Part shown: one piece after another, positions 44,503-52,340 of the stretch
Position numbering within the stretch: position 1 is the first letter of the stretch
Layout: every line of letters starts with the position of its first letter
Assembly: GCF_036924535.1 (NCBI RefSeq)
Contig: NZ_JAZHRT010000001.1
Location: 4,960,001 to 5,024,000 of the forward strand
Direction: 5' to 3'
Origin: Bradyrhizobium sp. AZCC 2262
GTDB lineage: Bacteria; Pseudomonadota; Alphaproteobacteria; Rhizobiales; Xanthobacteraceae
Length of the DNA: 64,000 nt
The notes under the pieces: model-generated
The model's input: only the letters and a program-made list of their open reading frames with translations
Databases searched by the model: none
What the model was told of the DNA's origin: nothing
Made by a program: the position numbers and the translations under genes

Positions 44503-45903
44503 ATGAACATTCGGCCCGACCCCACGTTTCACGCTTCGCCAAGGCTTGCCATGGAAGCTCCGCCGGAGGGCTTCGCCTATACCGTGCTGCTCAGCCCGGA
44601 CGCTTCAAAACCGGACGCCCTTGCTGTCATCGACGTCAAGCCGGGCTCCTCGAGCTACGGCCAGGTGGTTCACACCGTGATGATGCCCAACAAGGGCGAC
44701 GAGTTTCACCATTTCGGCTGGAACGCCTGCTCGTCGTCCCTGTCGCCGCTGACCGGCCACGCCTTCCTCGAGCGCCGCTATCTCATCATCCCCGGCATGC
44801 GGTCGTCCCGCATCTACATTGTCGATACCAAGCCGGACCCCACCAAGGCGGCGATCCACAAAATCATCGAGCCGGAGGAAATCTTCAGGAAGACCGGATA
44901 TTCGCGGCCCCACACGGTTCATTGCGGACCGGAAGGCATTTACGTCTCTACGCTCGGCGGCGGCGGCAAGAACGGCACTGACGGACCGCCCGGCGTCTTC
45001 ATCATGGATTGCGAGACCTTCGAGGTCCTCGGACGGTGGGAGATCGATCGCGGCCCCCAGACAATGCACTATGATTTCTGGTGGAATCTGCCACGCGACT
45101 ACATGGTGACGAGCGAGTGGGGGTTGCCGCCGCAGTTCGAGAACGGAATCGTGCCGGAGGATCTGCTCTCGAACAAGTACGGTCACCATATTCACTTCTG
45201 GGATCTGCGGGCCCGGCGAAACGTGCAGACGATCGATCTCGGGGCCAATCACCAGATGGGGCTGGAAGTGCGTCCCGCGCATGATCCGGTTCGCGAATAC
45301 GGCTTTCTGGGCACCGTGGTCGACACCACCAACCTCGAAGGCTCGATCTGGACCTGGTGGCGCGAGGGCGGCAAGTTTCACGTCGAGAAGACGGCGACGA
45401 TTCCACCCGAGCCGGCGGCGAAGGAACAACTGCCGCCGCTGCTGCAGGGCTTTGGCGCAGTGCCGCCGCTGGTGACTGACATCGACCTGTCGATGGATGA
45501 CAAATTTCTCTACGTCGCTTGCTGGGGCACCGGCGAGATGCGTCAGTACGACGTCAGCGAGCCGAGAAAGCCGAAGCTTGCCGGATCGGTACACATCGGC
45601 GGCATCGCACGCCGCACACCGCACCCGAACGGCAAGACGTTTGGAGGCGGTCCGCAGATGGTCGAGATCAGCCGCGACGGCAAGCGGGTGTACTGGACCA
45701 ACTCGCTCTACTCGACATGGGACAATCAGTTCTATCCCGACGGCGTGCCCGGCGCCCAGGTGATGGCCAATGCGAAGCCGGACGGTGGCCTCGAACTGGC
45801 AAAAGACTACTGGGTCAACTTCCCCGACGGATACCGCGCGCATCAAGTCCGGCTCGACGGCGGCGACTGTTCGACGGATTCGTTCTGCTATCCCTCGGTT
45901 TGA
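44503..45903 (+). CDS. Selenium-binding protein 56 family / methanethiol oxidase-like
   Basis: 466 residues from ATG 44503 (ribosome site GGGAG). It matches the SBP56 family along its length: DEFHHFGWNACSSSL with the conserved Cys, SRPHTVHCGPEGIY, MHYDFWWNLPRD, GHHIHFWDLRARR and GPQMVEISRDGKRVYWTNSLYSTWD, whose His residues are thought to bind copper. Family enzymes oxidise methanethiol to formaldehyde, hydrogen sulfide and hydrogen peroxide. No signal peptide is seen, unlike the periplasmic Hyphomicrobium enzyme. A membrane protein gene begins 2 bp after the stop. Confidence 0.87.
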   Translation: MNIRPDPTFHASPRLAMEAPPEGFAYTVLLSPDASKPDALAVIDVKPGSSSYGQVVHTVMMPNKGDEFHHFGWNACSSSLSPLTGHAFLERRYLIIPGMRSSRIYIVDTKPDPTKAAIHKIIEPEEIFRKTGYSRPHTVHCGPEGIYVSTLGGGGKNGTDGPPGVFIMDCETFEVLGRWEIDRGPQTMHYDFWWNLPRDYMVTSEWGLPPQFENGIVPEDLLSNKYGHHIHFWDLRARRNVQTIDLGANHQMGLEVRPAHDPVREYGFLGTVVDTTNLEGSIWTWWREGGKFHVEKTATIPPEPAAKEQLPPLLQGFGAVPPLVTDIDLSMDDKFLYVACWGTGEMRQYDVSEPRKPKLAGSVHIGGIARRTPHPNGKTFGGGPQMVEISRDGKRVYWTNSLYSTWDNQFYPDGVPGAQVMANAKPDGGLELAKDYWVNFPDGYRAHQVRLDGGDCSTDSFCYPSV

Positions 45904-45905
45904 GT

Positions 45906-46571
45906 TTGAGCGCAGCCTATTGGACACCTGCCTGGCTCTGGCTGGCTGTCATCGCGAGCGGCCTCTATCACGGCGTCAACCCGGGCATGGGGTGGCCGCT
46001 CGCCGTTTCGGCCGGATTGATGGAGAAGAGCCCGTGGGCGCTGGTGGCCGCGCTTTGGCCACTCACGGCCGGCCATCTGCTCGCAATGCTCCTGGTGATC
46101 CTTCCCTTCGCGTTGCTGGTTACCGTCGTCGAATGGCAGCGCCCGATACAGATCGGAGCCAGCCTCCTCGTCATCGCCTTCGGTCTATTTCGATTTGCCA
46201 ACCGGCGCCATCCAAGGGCGCTGGCGCGGATATCGCCGGCGCAATTGGGGCTTTGGTCGTTCGCCGTCGCGCTCGCCCATGGCGCGGCGCTGATGCTGGT
46301 GCCGATCTATCTCGGGCTCTGCCGGGAATCCGACCTCGACAGAAGCCATGAGGCCGCCGGTACGCTCATCAATGCCAATCTCGGCATGGCCGTGCTCGTT
46401 GCCACCGTCCACGCCGCCGCGATGATCGCCGCCGGCGGATGTTGCGCGTGGCTCGCCTACCGCTATCTCGGCCTCAAATTCATATCGCAAAGCTGGTTAA
46501 ATCTGGACACCATCTGGGCCGTCAGCCTCATCCTGGTCGGCGCGATCGCGCTGCTGCTCAATTTCGTTTAG
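45906..46571 (+). CDS. Small polytopic membrane protein, function unknown
   Basis: 221 residues if started at TTG 45906, 2 bp after the preceding stop; no ATG gives the first membrane segment. About six hydrophobic segments carry conserved-looking polar motifs: GLYHGVNPGMGWPLAVS, LTAGHLLAMLL and ALAHGAALMLVPIYLGLC. The His in membrane segments recalls metal or urea/nickel transport proteins but no family was recognised with confidence. Close coupling suggests it works with the methanethiol-oxidase-like protein, perhaps in copper delivery or export of a product (inference). Confidence 0.65.
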   Translation: MSAAYWTPAWLWLAVIASGLYHGVNPGMGWPLAVSAGLMEKSPWALVAALWPLTAGHLLAMLLVILPFALLVTVVEWQRPIQIGASLLVIAFGLFRFANRRHPRALARISPAQLGLWSFAVALAHGAALMLVPIYLGLCRESDLDRSHEAAGTLINANLGMAVLVATVHAAAMIAAGGCCAWLAYRYLGLKFISQSWLNLDTIWAVSLILVGAIALLLNFV

Positions 46572-46585
46572 CGCAGCCGCTAACT

Positions 46586-46684
46586 CCGTCATCCTGAGGT
46601 GCGAGCGAAGCGAGCCTCGAAGGATGAGCGGCCACCGATCGGGCCGTCGCCCTTCGAGGGCCGCGCTACGCACGGCCACCTCAG
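46586..46684. repeat. REP-like palindrome, family C, left part
   Basis: Begins CCGTCATCCTGAGGTGCGAG and runs to CACGGCCACCTCAG. The expected last bases of its closing arm, GGTGACGG, are found at 48215-48222 on the other side of the insertion sequence. Joining the two parts restores a palindrome whose ends pair (GTCATCCTGAGGTG with CACCTCAGGGTGAC). Confidence 0.8.
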
Positions 46685-48209
46685 AGAGTGTGATTTTTTT
46701 GACGTCGGGCAAGCCAGTCTAGCCGATAGCTAATGCAGTGTGATTCTCTGGCGATATGGATTCGCGGGAGGCGATGATGGCTGCCGATGAATTGTTTGGA
46801 GACCTGCCGGAGCAGGCGAAGCCGCAAGCCGAAGCGGCGCCGCTCGGCGCGCCGCGGCTGCGTGAACCGCAACGCGACCAGATCGCGTTGCGCGCGGTGG
46901 ATATCGAGAGCCTGATCGGGGAAGACCATCCGGTGCGCCTGATCTGGTCTTATGTCGAAGAGCTTGATCTGAGTGAACTGGAGAACCGGATCAAAGCCAG
47001 GGGCGACCGCCCCGGTCACCCCACGACATCGCCGCGGCTTTTGCTGGCGCTGTGGCTCTATGCCACCAGCGAGGGCGTTGGCAGCGCACGCGCCTTGGAA
47101 CGGCTGTGCGAGAGCCACGATGCCTATCGTTGGCTGTGCGGTGGCGTGTCGGTGAACTATCACATGCTGGCGGACTTCCGGGTCGGTTGCGCCGATCTGC
47201 TGGACCGGCTGCTCAGCGAGCATCTGGCGGCGCTGGCGAAGGCTGGCCTCGTCAATCTGGAGACGCTGGCGCAGGATGGGGTGCGGGTCCGGGCCAGCGC
47301 GGGAGCCGCCTCGTTCCGGCGCGAGGCGACACTCGACCGGCACCTGGCACAGGCTGAGGCAGCGGTGGAAGATCTCAAGCGCGAGGTCGATACACGCTCG
47401 GACGCCAGCAATCAGCGCACCCGGGCGGCCAAGGAGCGAGCCGCGCGGGAGCGCCGCGCGCGCGTGAAAGCGGCGCAGACGGCGCTGGCCGAGATCAAGC
47501 AGCAGCGCAAGGAGCGCGAAGAAAAGCGCGGCAATGGCAAGAAGCCGAAGGAGCCGCGCGCATCCACGACGGACGCCGATGCACGGGTCATGAAGATGGC
47601 CGACGGCGGCTTCCGCCCAGCTTACAACGTGCAGGTAACGAGTGCGGCCGGCCAGCAGATCGTCGTTGACACCAGGATTTGCAACACCGGGTCCGACCGC
47701 GGCCTGATGCGTCCCATGCTGGAGCGGCAGCGCACGCGCCCTGGCGGTCTGCCCAAAGACCATCTCGTCGATGGCGGCTTTGGCAGCGCGGAGGACATCG
47801 AATGGGCGCATGCCGAGGGCGTCGAGGTCTTTTGTCCGCCCACTCAATCCAAGCACGGCACCGATCCGTACCTGCCGCGGCGCGGCGACGGCCCGGGGGT
47901 ACTGGCCTGGCGCGCGCGAATGGCGAGCGAAGCGGGCAAGGCCCGGTACAAGCCCCGTTCGATTTGCGAGTGCATCCATGCCCGCTGGCGCAACTGGGAC
48001 CTGCGGCAATTAACCGTGCGCGGCATCGAAAAGGTCCGCGCCGTCGTGCTCTGGTACGCCCTCACCAACAACATCCTGCAAGGCAACCGCCTCTGCAGTG
48101 CATAAACGAGAGCTCATCGACAAACTCAAACCCCAAAACCGCCATTTGCCGCGACGAGCAGCCGCCACCTCGCTCCAAAGCTCCGCAGCGGCCAAAAGCG
48201 TCACAAGCT
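46685..48209 (+). mobile_element. IS1182-like insertion sequence, complete
   Basis: A 1525-bp element with one transposase gene. The ends AGAGTGTGATTTTTTT (left) and AGCTTGTGACGCTTTT (right, read on the minus strand) match at 11 of 16 positions as terminal inverted repeats. It is flanked by direct repeats CTCAG at 46680-46684 and 48210-48214, taken as the target duplication. Insertion occurred within a family C palindrome. Confidence 0.8.
46756..48105 (+). CDS. IS1182-family transposase
   Basis: 449 residues (an internal ATG at 46777 with GGAGG upstream is an alternative start). The N-terminal DUF772-like segment has SLIGEDHPVRLIWSYVEELDL and HPTTSPRLLLALWLYAT; DDE-type catalytic residues fit LAQDGVRVRASAG, LPKDHLVDGGFGS and the C-terminal segment ending RPRSICECIHARWRNWDLRQLTVRG (the last Glu in CECIHA). 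A charged coiled-coil insert (about 190-275) is typical of the family. Intact, so possibly still mobile. Confidence 0.9.
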   Translation: MDSREAMMAADELFGDLPEQAKPQAEAAPLGAPRLREPQRDQIALRAVDIESLIGEDHPVRLIWSYVEELDLSELENRIKARGDRPGHPTTSPRLLLALWLYATSEGVGSARALERLCESHDAYRWLCGGVSVNYHMLADFRVGCADLLDRLLSEHLAALAKAGLVNLETLAQDGVRVRASAGAASFRREATLDRHLAQAEAAVEDLKREVDTRSDASNQRTRAAKERAARERRARVKAAQTALAEIKQQRKEREEKRGNGKKPKEPRASTTDADARVMKMADGGFRPAYNVQVTSAAGQQIVVDTRICNTGSDRGLMRPMLERQRTRPGGLPKDHLVDGGFGSAEDIEWAHAEGVEVFCPPTQSKHGTDPYLPRRGDGPGVLAWRARMASEAGKARYKPRSICECIHARWRNWDLRQLTVRGIEKVRAVVLWYALTNNILQGNRLCSA

Positions 48210-48222
48210 CTCAGGGTGACGG
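48210..48222. repeat. REP-like palindrome, family C, right remnant
   Basis: CTCAGGGTGACGG: the target-site duplicate (48210-48214) followed by the end of the family C palindrome that was separated from its left part by the insertion sequence. Confidence 0.7.
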
Positions 48223-48278
48223 ATCACGTTGAGTCCGGTTCGCTACATCAGCCCTGGCGCAGAGACAGAGGCCATCAT

Positions 48279-48734
48279 TCAACGCAGCTTGTCGAGCAAC
48301 GCGATCAGGGTCTCGCGCTCCTTTGCATCGAGCGGCGCCAGCGTCTCGCGGCTGATCGCGAGCGCGTTCGGCGCGGCCTTCTCGGCCAGTTGCTGGCCGG
48401 CGCGCGTGAGACTCACGAGCAGCCGGCGGCCGTCCTCGGGGTCGGGGCTGGTCTCGGTCAGGCCGCGCGCGGTGAGGCGGTCGATCACGCCCTTGATGGT
48501 GGCGACGTCCATCGCCGTCAGACGGCCCAGCAGGTTCTGCGAGCACGGTCCGGTCTCGGTCAGTTTTGCCAGCGCCGCCCATTGCGTCGGCGTCAAATTG
48601 ATGCCGATTTCGCGGGCGAAGATGGTGGCATGACGCTGCCAGACCTGGCGCAGGACGAAGCCGATCTGCTCGTCGAGAATGTAGGACGGCCGCGCAGGCT
48701 TGACCGCTCGTTTCGGCGAAACACTCCTTGCCAT
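48279..48734 (-). CDS. MarR-family regulator, NicR-like
   Basis: 151 residues from ATG 48734. The sequence YILDEQIGFVLRQVWQRHATIFAREIG begins the dimer helix; the winged helix is LTPTQWAALAKL, CSQNLLGRLTAMDVATIKGVIDRLTARGL and the wing SPDPEDGRRLLVSLT. This pattern, especially GRLTAMD(V)ATIKGV, resembles NicR/BpsR-type repressors that respond to 6-hydroxynicotinate. It is the last gene of the 6-hydroxynicotinate reductase/Liv operon (29 bp gap), so it is the best local candidate to bind the TTCGTATACGAA operators. Assignment as NicR is by recall, not a search. Confidence 0.78.
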   Translation of the reverse strand: MARSVSPKRAVKPARPSYILDEQIGFVLRQVWQRHATIFAREIGINLTPTQWAALAKLTETGPCSQNLLGRLTAMDVATIKGVIDRLTARGLTETSPDPEDGRRLLVSLTRAGQQLAEKAAPNALAISRETLAPLDAKERETLIALLDKLR

Positions 48735-48763
48735 CTGCGCCCGCCCCTTCCCTTGCCAGCCGC

Positions 48764-49468
48764 TTACAGCGACAGATGCGCGTCCCGGATATCCGGCCGC
48801 GCATCGAGTTCCGCCATCGTGCCGCCGAAGCAGATCTTGCCGCGTTCGATGATGTAGGCGCGATCCGAAATCAGCCGCGCGAAATGCAGGTTCTGCTCCG
48901 AGACCACGATGCTGACGCCTTCTCGCTTCATCGCGAGGATGGCCTCGACCATCTGTTCGACGATTTTTGGCGACAACCCTTCCGACGGCTCGTCAAGCAG
49001 CACTAGCGACGGATTGCCCATCAGCGTCCGCGCGATGGTCAGCATTTGCTGTTCGCCCCCGCTCATGCGTCCGCCCGGGCGGTTGCGCATTTCGCCGAGA
49101 TTGGGAAACAGCGTGAACAGCTTTTCACGGGTCCATTGCGGCGCGTTGGGCCGCTTCGGTTGCCGGCCGACTTCGAGATTTTCCTCAACCGTCAGGTCCG
49201 TGAAGATGCGCCGCTCTTCCGGCACGTAGCCGAGCCCGCCGCGCACGATCGCATGCGTCGGCTCGCGCGAGACGTCCTTGCCTTCGAAGACAATCCGTCC
49301 CGTGCGGTTCTCGACGAGGCCAACGATGGAGCGGAACGTCGTCGACTTGCCGGCGCCGTTGCGGCCGAGCAGCGCGACTACCTCGCCCTCGCCGACTTCC
49401 AGCCCGATATCGAACAGGATATGCGCCGGGCCATAAAAACTGTTGAGATCCGCGACCTGCAACTTCAT
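48764..49468 (-). CDS. livF: Branched-chain-type ABC ATPase (LivF-like)
   Basis: 234 residues. Walker A LLGRNGAGKSTTFRSI near residue 35, signature MSGGEQQMLTIART, Walker B LVLLDEPSEGLSPKIVEQM, and the LivF-type end VSEQNLHFARLISDRAYIIERG. It forms the ATPase pair with the LivG-like protein; its start overlaps the livG stop by 4 bp. In this operon it probably powers uptake of nicotinate or a related ring acid rather than branched amino acids (inference from neighbours). Confidence 0.9.
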   Translation of the reverse strand: MKLQVADLNSFYGPAHILFDIGLEVGEGEVVALLGRNGAGKSTTFRSIVGLVENRTGRIVFEGKDVSREPTHAIVRGGLGYVPEERRIFTDLTVEENLEVGRQPKRPNAPQWTREKLFTLFPNLGEMRNRPGGRMSGGEQQMLTIARTLMGNPSLVLLDEPSEGLSPKIVEQMVEAILAMKREGVSIVVSEQNLHFARLISDRAYIIERGKICFGGTMAELDARPDIRDAHLSL

Positions 49469-50256
49469 GCGCCGGCTCCCTCGCGGTGGCGCGCATCATA
49501 GACCAGACCTTCGCCGAGATAGATGGCGCGCACCTGCGGGTTGCCGCGGACCTCCTCGGGCGAACCTTCGGCGATCAGGCTGCCGCGGTTGAGCACCAGG
49601 ATGCGATCGGCATGCTCGAACACCACGTCCATGTCGTGCTCGGTGAAGAGCACGCCGATCGACTGTTCGCGGGCGATGCGCGCGGTGAGCCGCATCAGTT
49701 CGATCCGCTCGCGCGGCGCCATGCCCGCGGTCGGCTCGTCCATCAGCAATAATTTCGGCTGGTTGACGAGCGCGATCGCAAGCTCCAGCCGCTTGAGATC
49801 GCCATAGGCGAGCTCGCCGCACGGACGCCCGGCATAGGCGCCCATGCCGACGAGATCGAGCAGCCGGCCGGCCTCCTCGCGCGCGTAACTTGCGGTCGAG
49901 CCCCAGAGATTGAACAATTGCCGTCCATACGACACCAGCGCGACCTGCACGTTCTCGCGCACGGTCATGGTCGGGAATGTCGCGGTGATCTGGAATGTGC
50001 GCCCGACGCCGAGCCGCCAGATCGCGCGCGGTTTCCGGCCGACCGTGTCCTCGCCGAGCAGCGTGATCCGGCCGCTGTCTGGTGTGTTCTGGCCGTTGAG
50101 CATATCGAAGCACGTGCTCTTGCCCGCGCCGTTGGGTCCGATCAGCGCCAGGATTTCGCCCGCGCGCAGTTCGAACGACACGCCGCGCACGGCATGCACG
50201 CCGCCATAGGACTTGCTGAGATTTTGAACCGACAGCAATGTTGGGACCATGCTCAT
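49465..50256 (-). CDS. livG: Branched-chain-type ABC ATPase (LivG-like)
   Basis: 263 residues; ATG at 50256 or 50250. Walker A LIGPNGAGKSTCFDMLNG near residue 40, the LivG-specific stretch GRTFQITATFPTMTVREN, signature-region CGELAYGDLKRLELAIALV (a LAYGDLKRLE form common in this family in place of LSGGQ), Walker B LLLMDEPTAGMAPRERIE and FTEHDMDVVFEHADRI. Overlaps the fused permease gene by 4 bp and livF by 4 bp. Confidence 0.9.
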   Translation of the reverse strand: MSMVPTLLSVQNLSKSYGGVHAVRGVSFELRAGEILALIGPNGAGKSTCFDMLNGQNTPDSGRITLLGEDTVGRKPRAIWRLGVGRTFQITATFPTMTVRENVQVALVSYGRQLFNLWGSTASYAREEAGRLLDLVGMGAYAGRPCGELAYGDLKRLELAIALVNQPKLLLMDEPTAGMAPRERIELMRLTARIAREQSIGVLFTEHDMDVVFEHADRILVLNRGSLIAEGSPEEVRGNPQVRAIYLGEGLVYDARHREGAGA

Positions 50257-52142
50257 TCGGCAACCTCTACCCGGGAGGTGGCAAGCGCGGATTTCTTGTC
50301 TTCGGGGGACCGCCGGCGATTCCAGATCGCCTCCAGCGTGCCGACGATTCCCTTGGGGAAAGCCACCACCATCAGCACGATGAAGCCACCCAGCACCAGT
50401 TTCGAGAGATCAGTCTGGCTGACCAGCCAGATATTGGCCGCCTTGAACACGATGGCGCCGACGACTGCGCCGGAAACCGTCTCGACGCCGCCGAGCAGCA
50501 CCATGACCAGCGCATCGACCGACAGCGAGATGCCGAGGCTATCGGGGAACACGCTTCCCTTCAGATAGGCAAACAGCGCGCCGCCAATACCCGCAACTGT
50601 GCCTGATATGACAAAGGCCGTCCATTGCACGCGCTTGCCGTTGATGCCGATCGCTTCGCTACGCAGCGGCGAGTCCCGCGTCGCGCGCAACGCAAAGCCG
50701 AACGGCGAGAACACGATCACGCGCAACACTGTGACCGCGAGTGCGGCGATCGCAAGCGACAGCCAGTAAAAACTGGCCGGGCCGGCGGCCCACTTGTCCG
50801 GCCAGACGCCGAGGATACCGTTGTCGCCGCCGGTCACTGTGACCCACTGGAACGCGATCGACCAGACGATCTGCGCAAAGGCGAGCGTCAGCATCGCGAA
50901 ATAGACGCCGGACAATTGCACGGCGAAGAATCCGAACACGGCGGCGCCCATCAGGCCCAGCAACGGGCCGAGCAACAGCGAGACGATCATCGGCAATCCC
51001 GCTGCCTTGGCGAGGAATGCGACACCATAGGCGCCAAGCCCGAAATAGGCGGCGTGGCCGAACGAGGCGAGTCCGCCGACCGACATCAGGAAATGCAGGC
51101 TGGCGGCAAAGATCACGAAGGTCGCGATCTCCGAGCCGACGGTGAGCGCGTAATTTCCGGCGAACAGCGGCAGCGTCGCCGCAAGGACCAGCGCGCCGAT
51201 CGACACCATCCGCTCGCCCGAGGTCAGCGGCCGCCACGGATTGACGGTCAGGCCCGGCGTGCGGCGCGCGGCGGCCTCCGGCTTGCCGAACAGGCCCCAC
51301 GGCCGCACGATCAGCACCACCGCCATCACCAAAAACACCAGGATGATGGAGATCTTCGGGAAAATGAGAATACCAAAGGCGTTGAGTTCGGACACCAGCA
51401 CGGCGGCGACGAAGGCGCCGATGATGCTGCCGAGCCCGCCGATCACCACCACGACGAACACGTCGACGATGATGCGCAGGTCCAGCGCGTGATGCACGGC
51501 ATCGCGCGGGATCTGCAGCGCGCCGCCGAGCGCCGCGAGAAAGACGCCGAGCACAAATACGCTGGTGAACAGCCATTTCTGGTTGACGCCGAGCGCCGCC
51601 ACCATGTCGCGGTCCTGCGTCGCCGCGCGCACCAGCACGCCCCAGCGCGTGCGCTGGAACAACAGCCACAACACGCCGAGCACGACCGGACTGAGCGCGA
51701 TCAGGAACAGATCATAGCTCGGGATATTCTGGCCGAAGAAATCGACCGCACCCCTGAAGCCCGGCGCGCGGCGGCCGAGCAGATCGTCCGGTCCCCAGAT
51801 CAGCACCACGATATCCTGGACCATCAGCGTGAGGCCGAAGGTCGCGAGCAACTGGAACAGTTCCGGCGCATGGTAGATCCGCCGCAGCAGCACCATCTCG
51901 ACCAGCACGCCGACGACCGCGACGACCAACGCCGCCACGACGATGCCGCCCCAGAACCCGAACGCGCCGGAGAAGCGCTCGGTCAGCGTGAACGCGACAT
52001 AGGCGCCGAGCATGTAGAACGCGCCATGGGCAAAGTTCACGATCCGCGTCACGCCGAAGATGATCGACAGCCCCGACGCGACCAGGAACAGCGATGCCGC
52101 GCTGGCGAGACCGGTCAGGAACTGAACGAAGTAAAAGGCCAT
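50253..52142 (-). CDS. Fused LivH-LivM permease
   Basis: 629 residues, a natural fusion of the two Liv permease subunits. Residues about 1-290 are LivH-like (GLSIIFGVTRIVNFAHGAFYMLGAYVAF, VIGGLGSIIGAFVAAVLVSE) and about 305-620 LivM-like (SVGGLASFGHAAYFGLGAYGVAFL, RATRDSPLRSEAIGINGKRVQ as the coupling loop, LLGGVETVSGAVVGAI). One polypeptide therefore supplies the whole membrane channel. A 198-bp gap filled with a REP-type repeat separates it from the binding-protein gene upstream. Confidence 0.88.
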   Translation of the reverse strand: MAFYFVQFLTGLASAASLFLVASGLSIIFGVTRIVNFAHGAFYMLGAYVAFTLTERFSGAFGFWGGIVVAALVVAVVGVLVEMVLLRRIYHAPELFQLLATFGLTLMVQDIVVLIWGPDDLLGRRAPGFRGAVDFFGQNIPSYDLFLIALSPVVLGVLWLLFQRTRWGVLVRAATQDRDMVAALGVNQKWLFTSVFVLGVFLAALGGALQIPRDAVHHALDLRIIVDVFVVVVIGGLGSIIGAFVAAVLVSELNAFGILIFPKISIILVFLVMAVVLIVRPWGLFGKPEAAARRTPGLTVNPWRPLTSGERMVSIGALVLAATLPLFAGNYALTVGSEIATFVIFAASLHFLMSVGGLASFGHAAYFGLGAYGVAFLAKAAGLPMIVSLLLGPLLGLMGAAVFGFFAVQLSGVYFAMLTLAFAQIVWSIAFQWVTVTGGDNGILGVWPDKWAAGPASFYWLSLAIAALAVTVLRVIVFSPFGFALRATRDSPLRSEAIGINGKRVQWTAFVISGTVAGIGGALFAYLKGSVFPDSLGISLSVDALVMVLLGGVETVSGAVVGAIVFKAANIWLVSQTDLSKLVLGGFIVLMVVAFPKGIVGTLEAIWNRRRSPEDKKSALATSRVEVAE

Positions 52143-52165
52143 GGGCGGTCCGGGTTGGGTGTCGC

Positions 52166-52331
52166 TTTACCTCGCCCCGCTTGCGGGGAGAGGTCGGATC
52201 GGATCGCCCTTGCGATCCGGGTGAGGGGTACAGGTCGATCAACTTGCACAACTCGCGGAGAGAGCCCCTCACCCCGACCCTCTAAGAGCGAGCTTCGTTC
52301 GTCTCGACCCCGCAAGAGCGGGGCGAGGGAG
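52166..52331. repeat. REP-like palindrome, family D
   Basis: Fills most of the 198-bp gap between the binding-protein and permease genes. The outer arms CCTCGCCCCGCTTGCGGGG (from 52170) and CCCCGCAAGAGCGGGGCGAGG (to 52329) pair, with inner segments CGGATCGGATCGCCCTTGCG and AGAGCGAGCTTCGTTCGTCTC forming smaller hairpins. Its place inside an operon suggests it affects mRNA stability between genes with different product needs. Confidence 0.75.
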
Positions 52332-52340
52332 AAGAGAGAG

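Noticed and set aside
48211..48804. A 197-residue minus-strand frame over the MarR gene
   Set aside because: Another frame of the same stretch; the MarR helix-turn-helix is encoded at 48279-48734.
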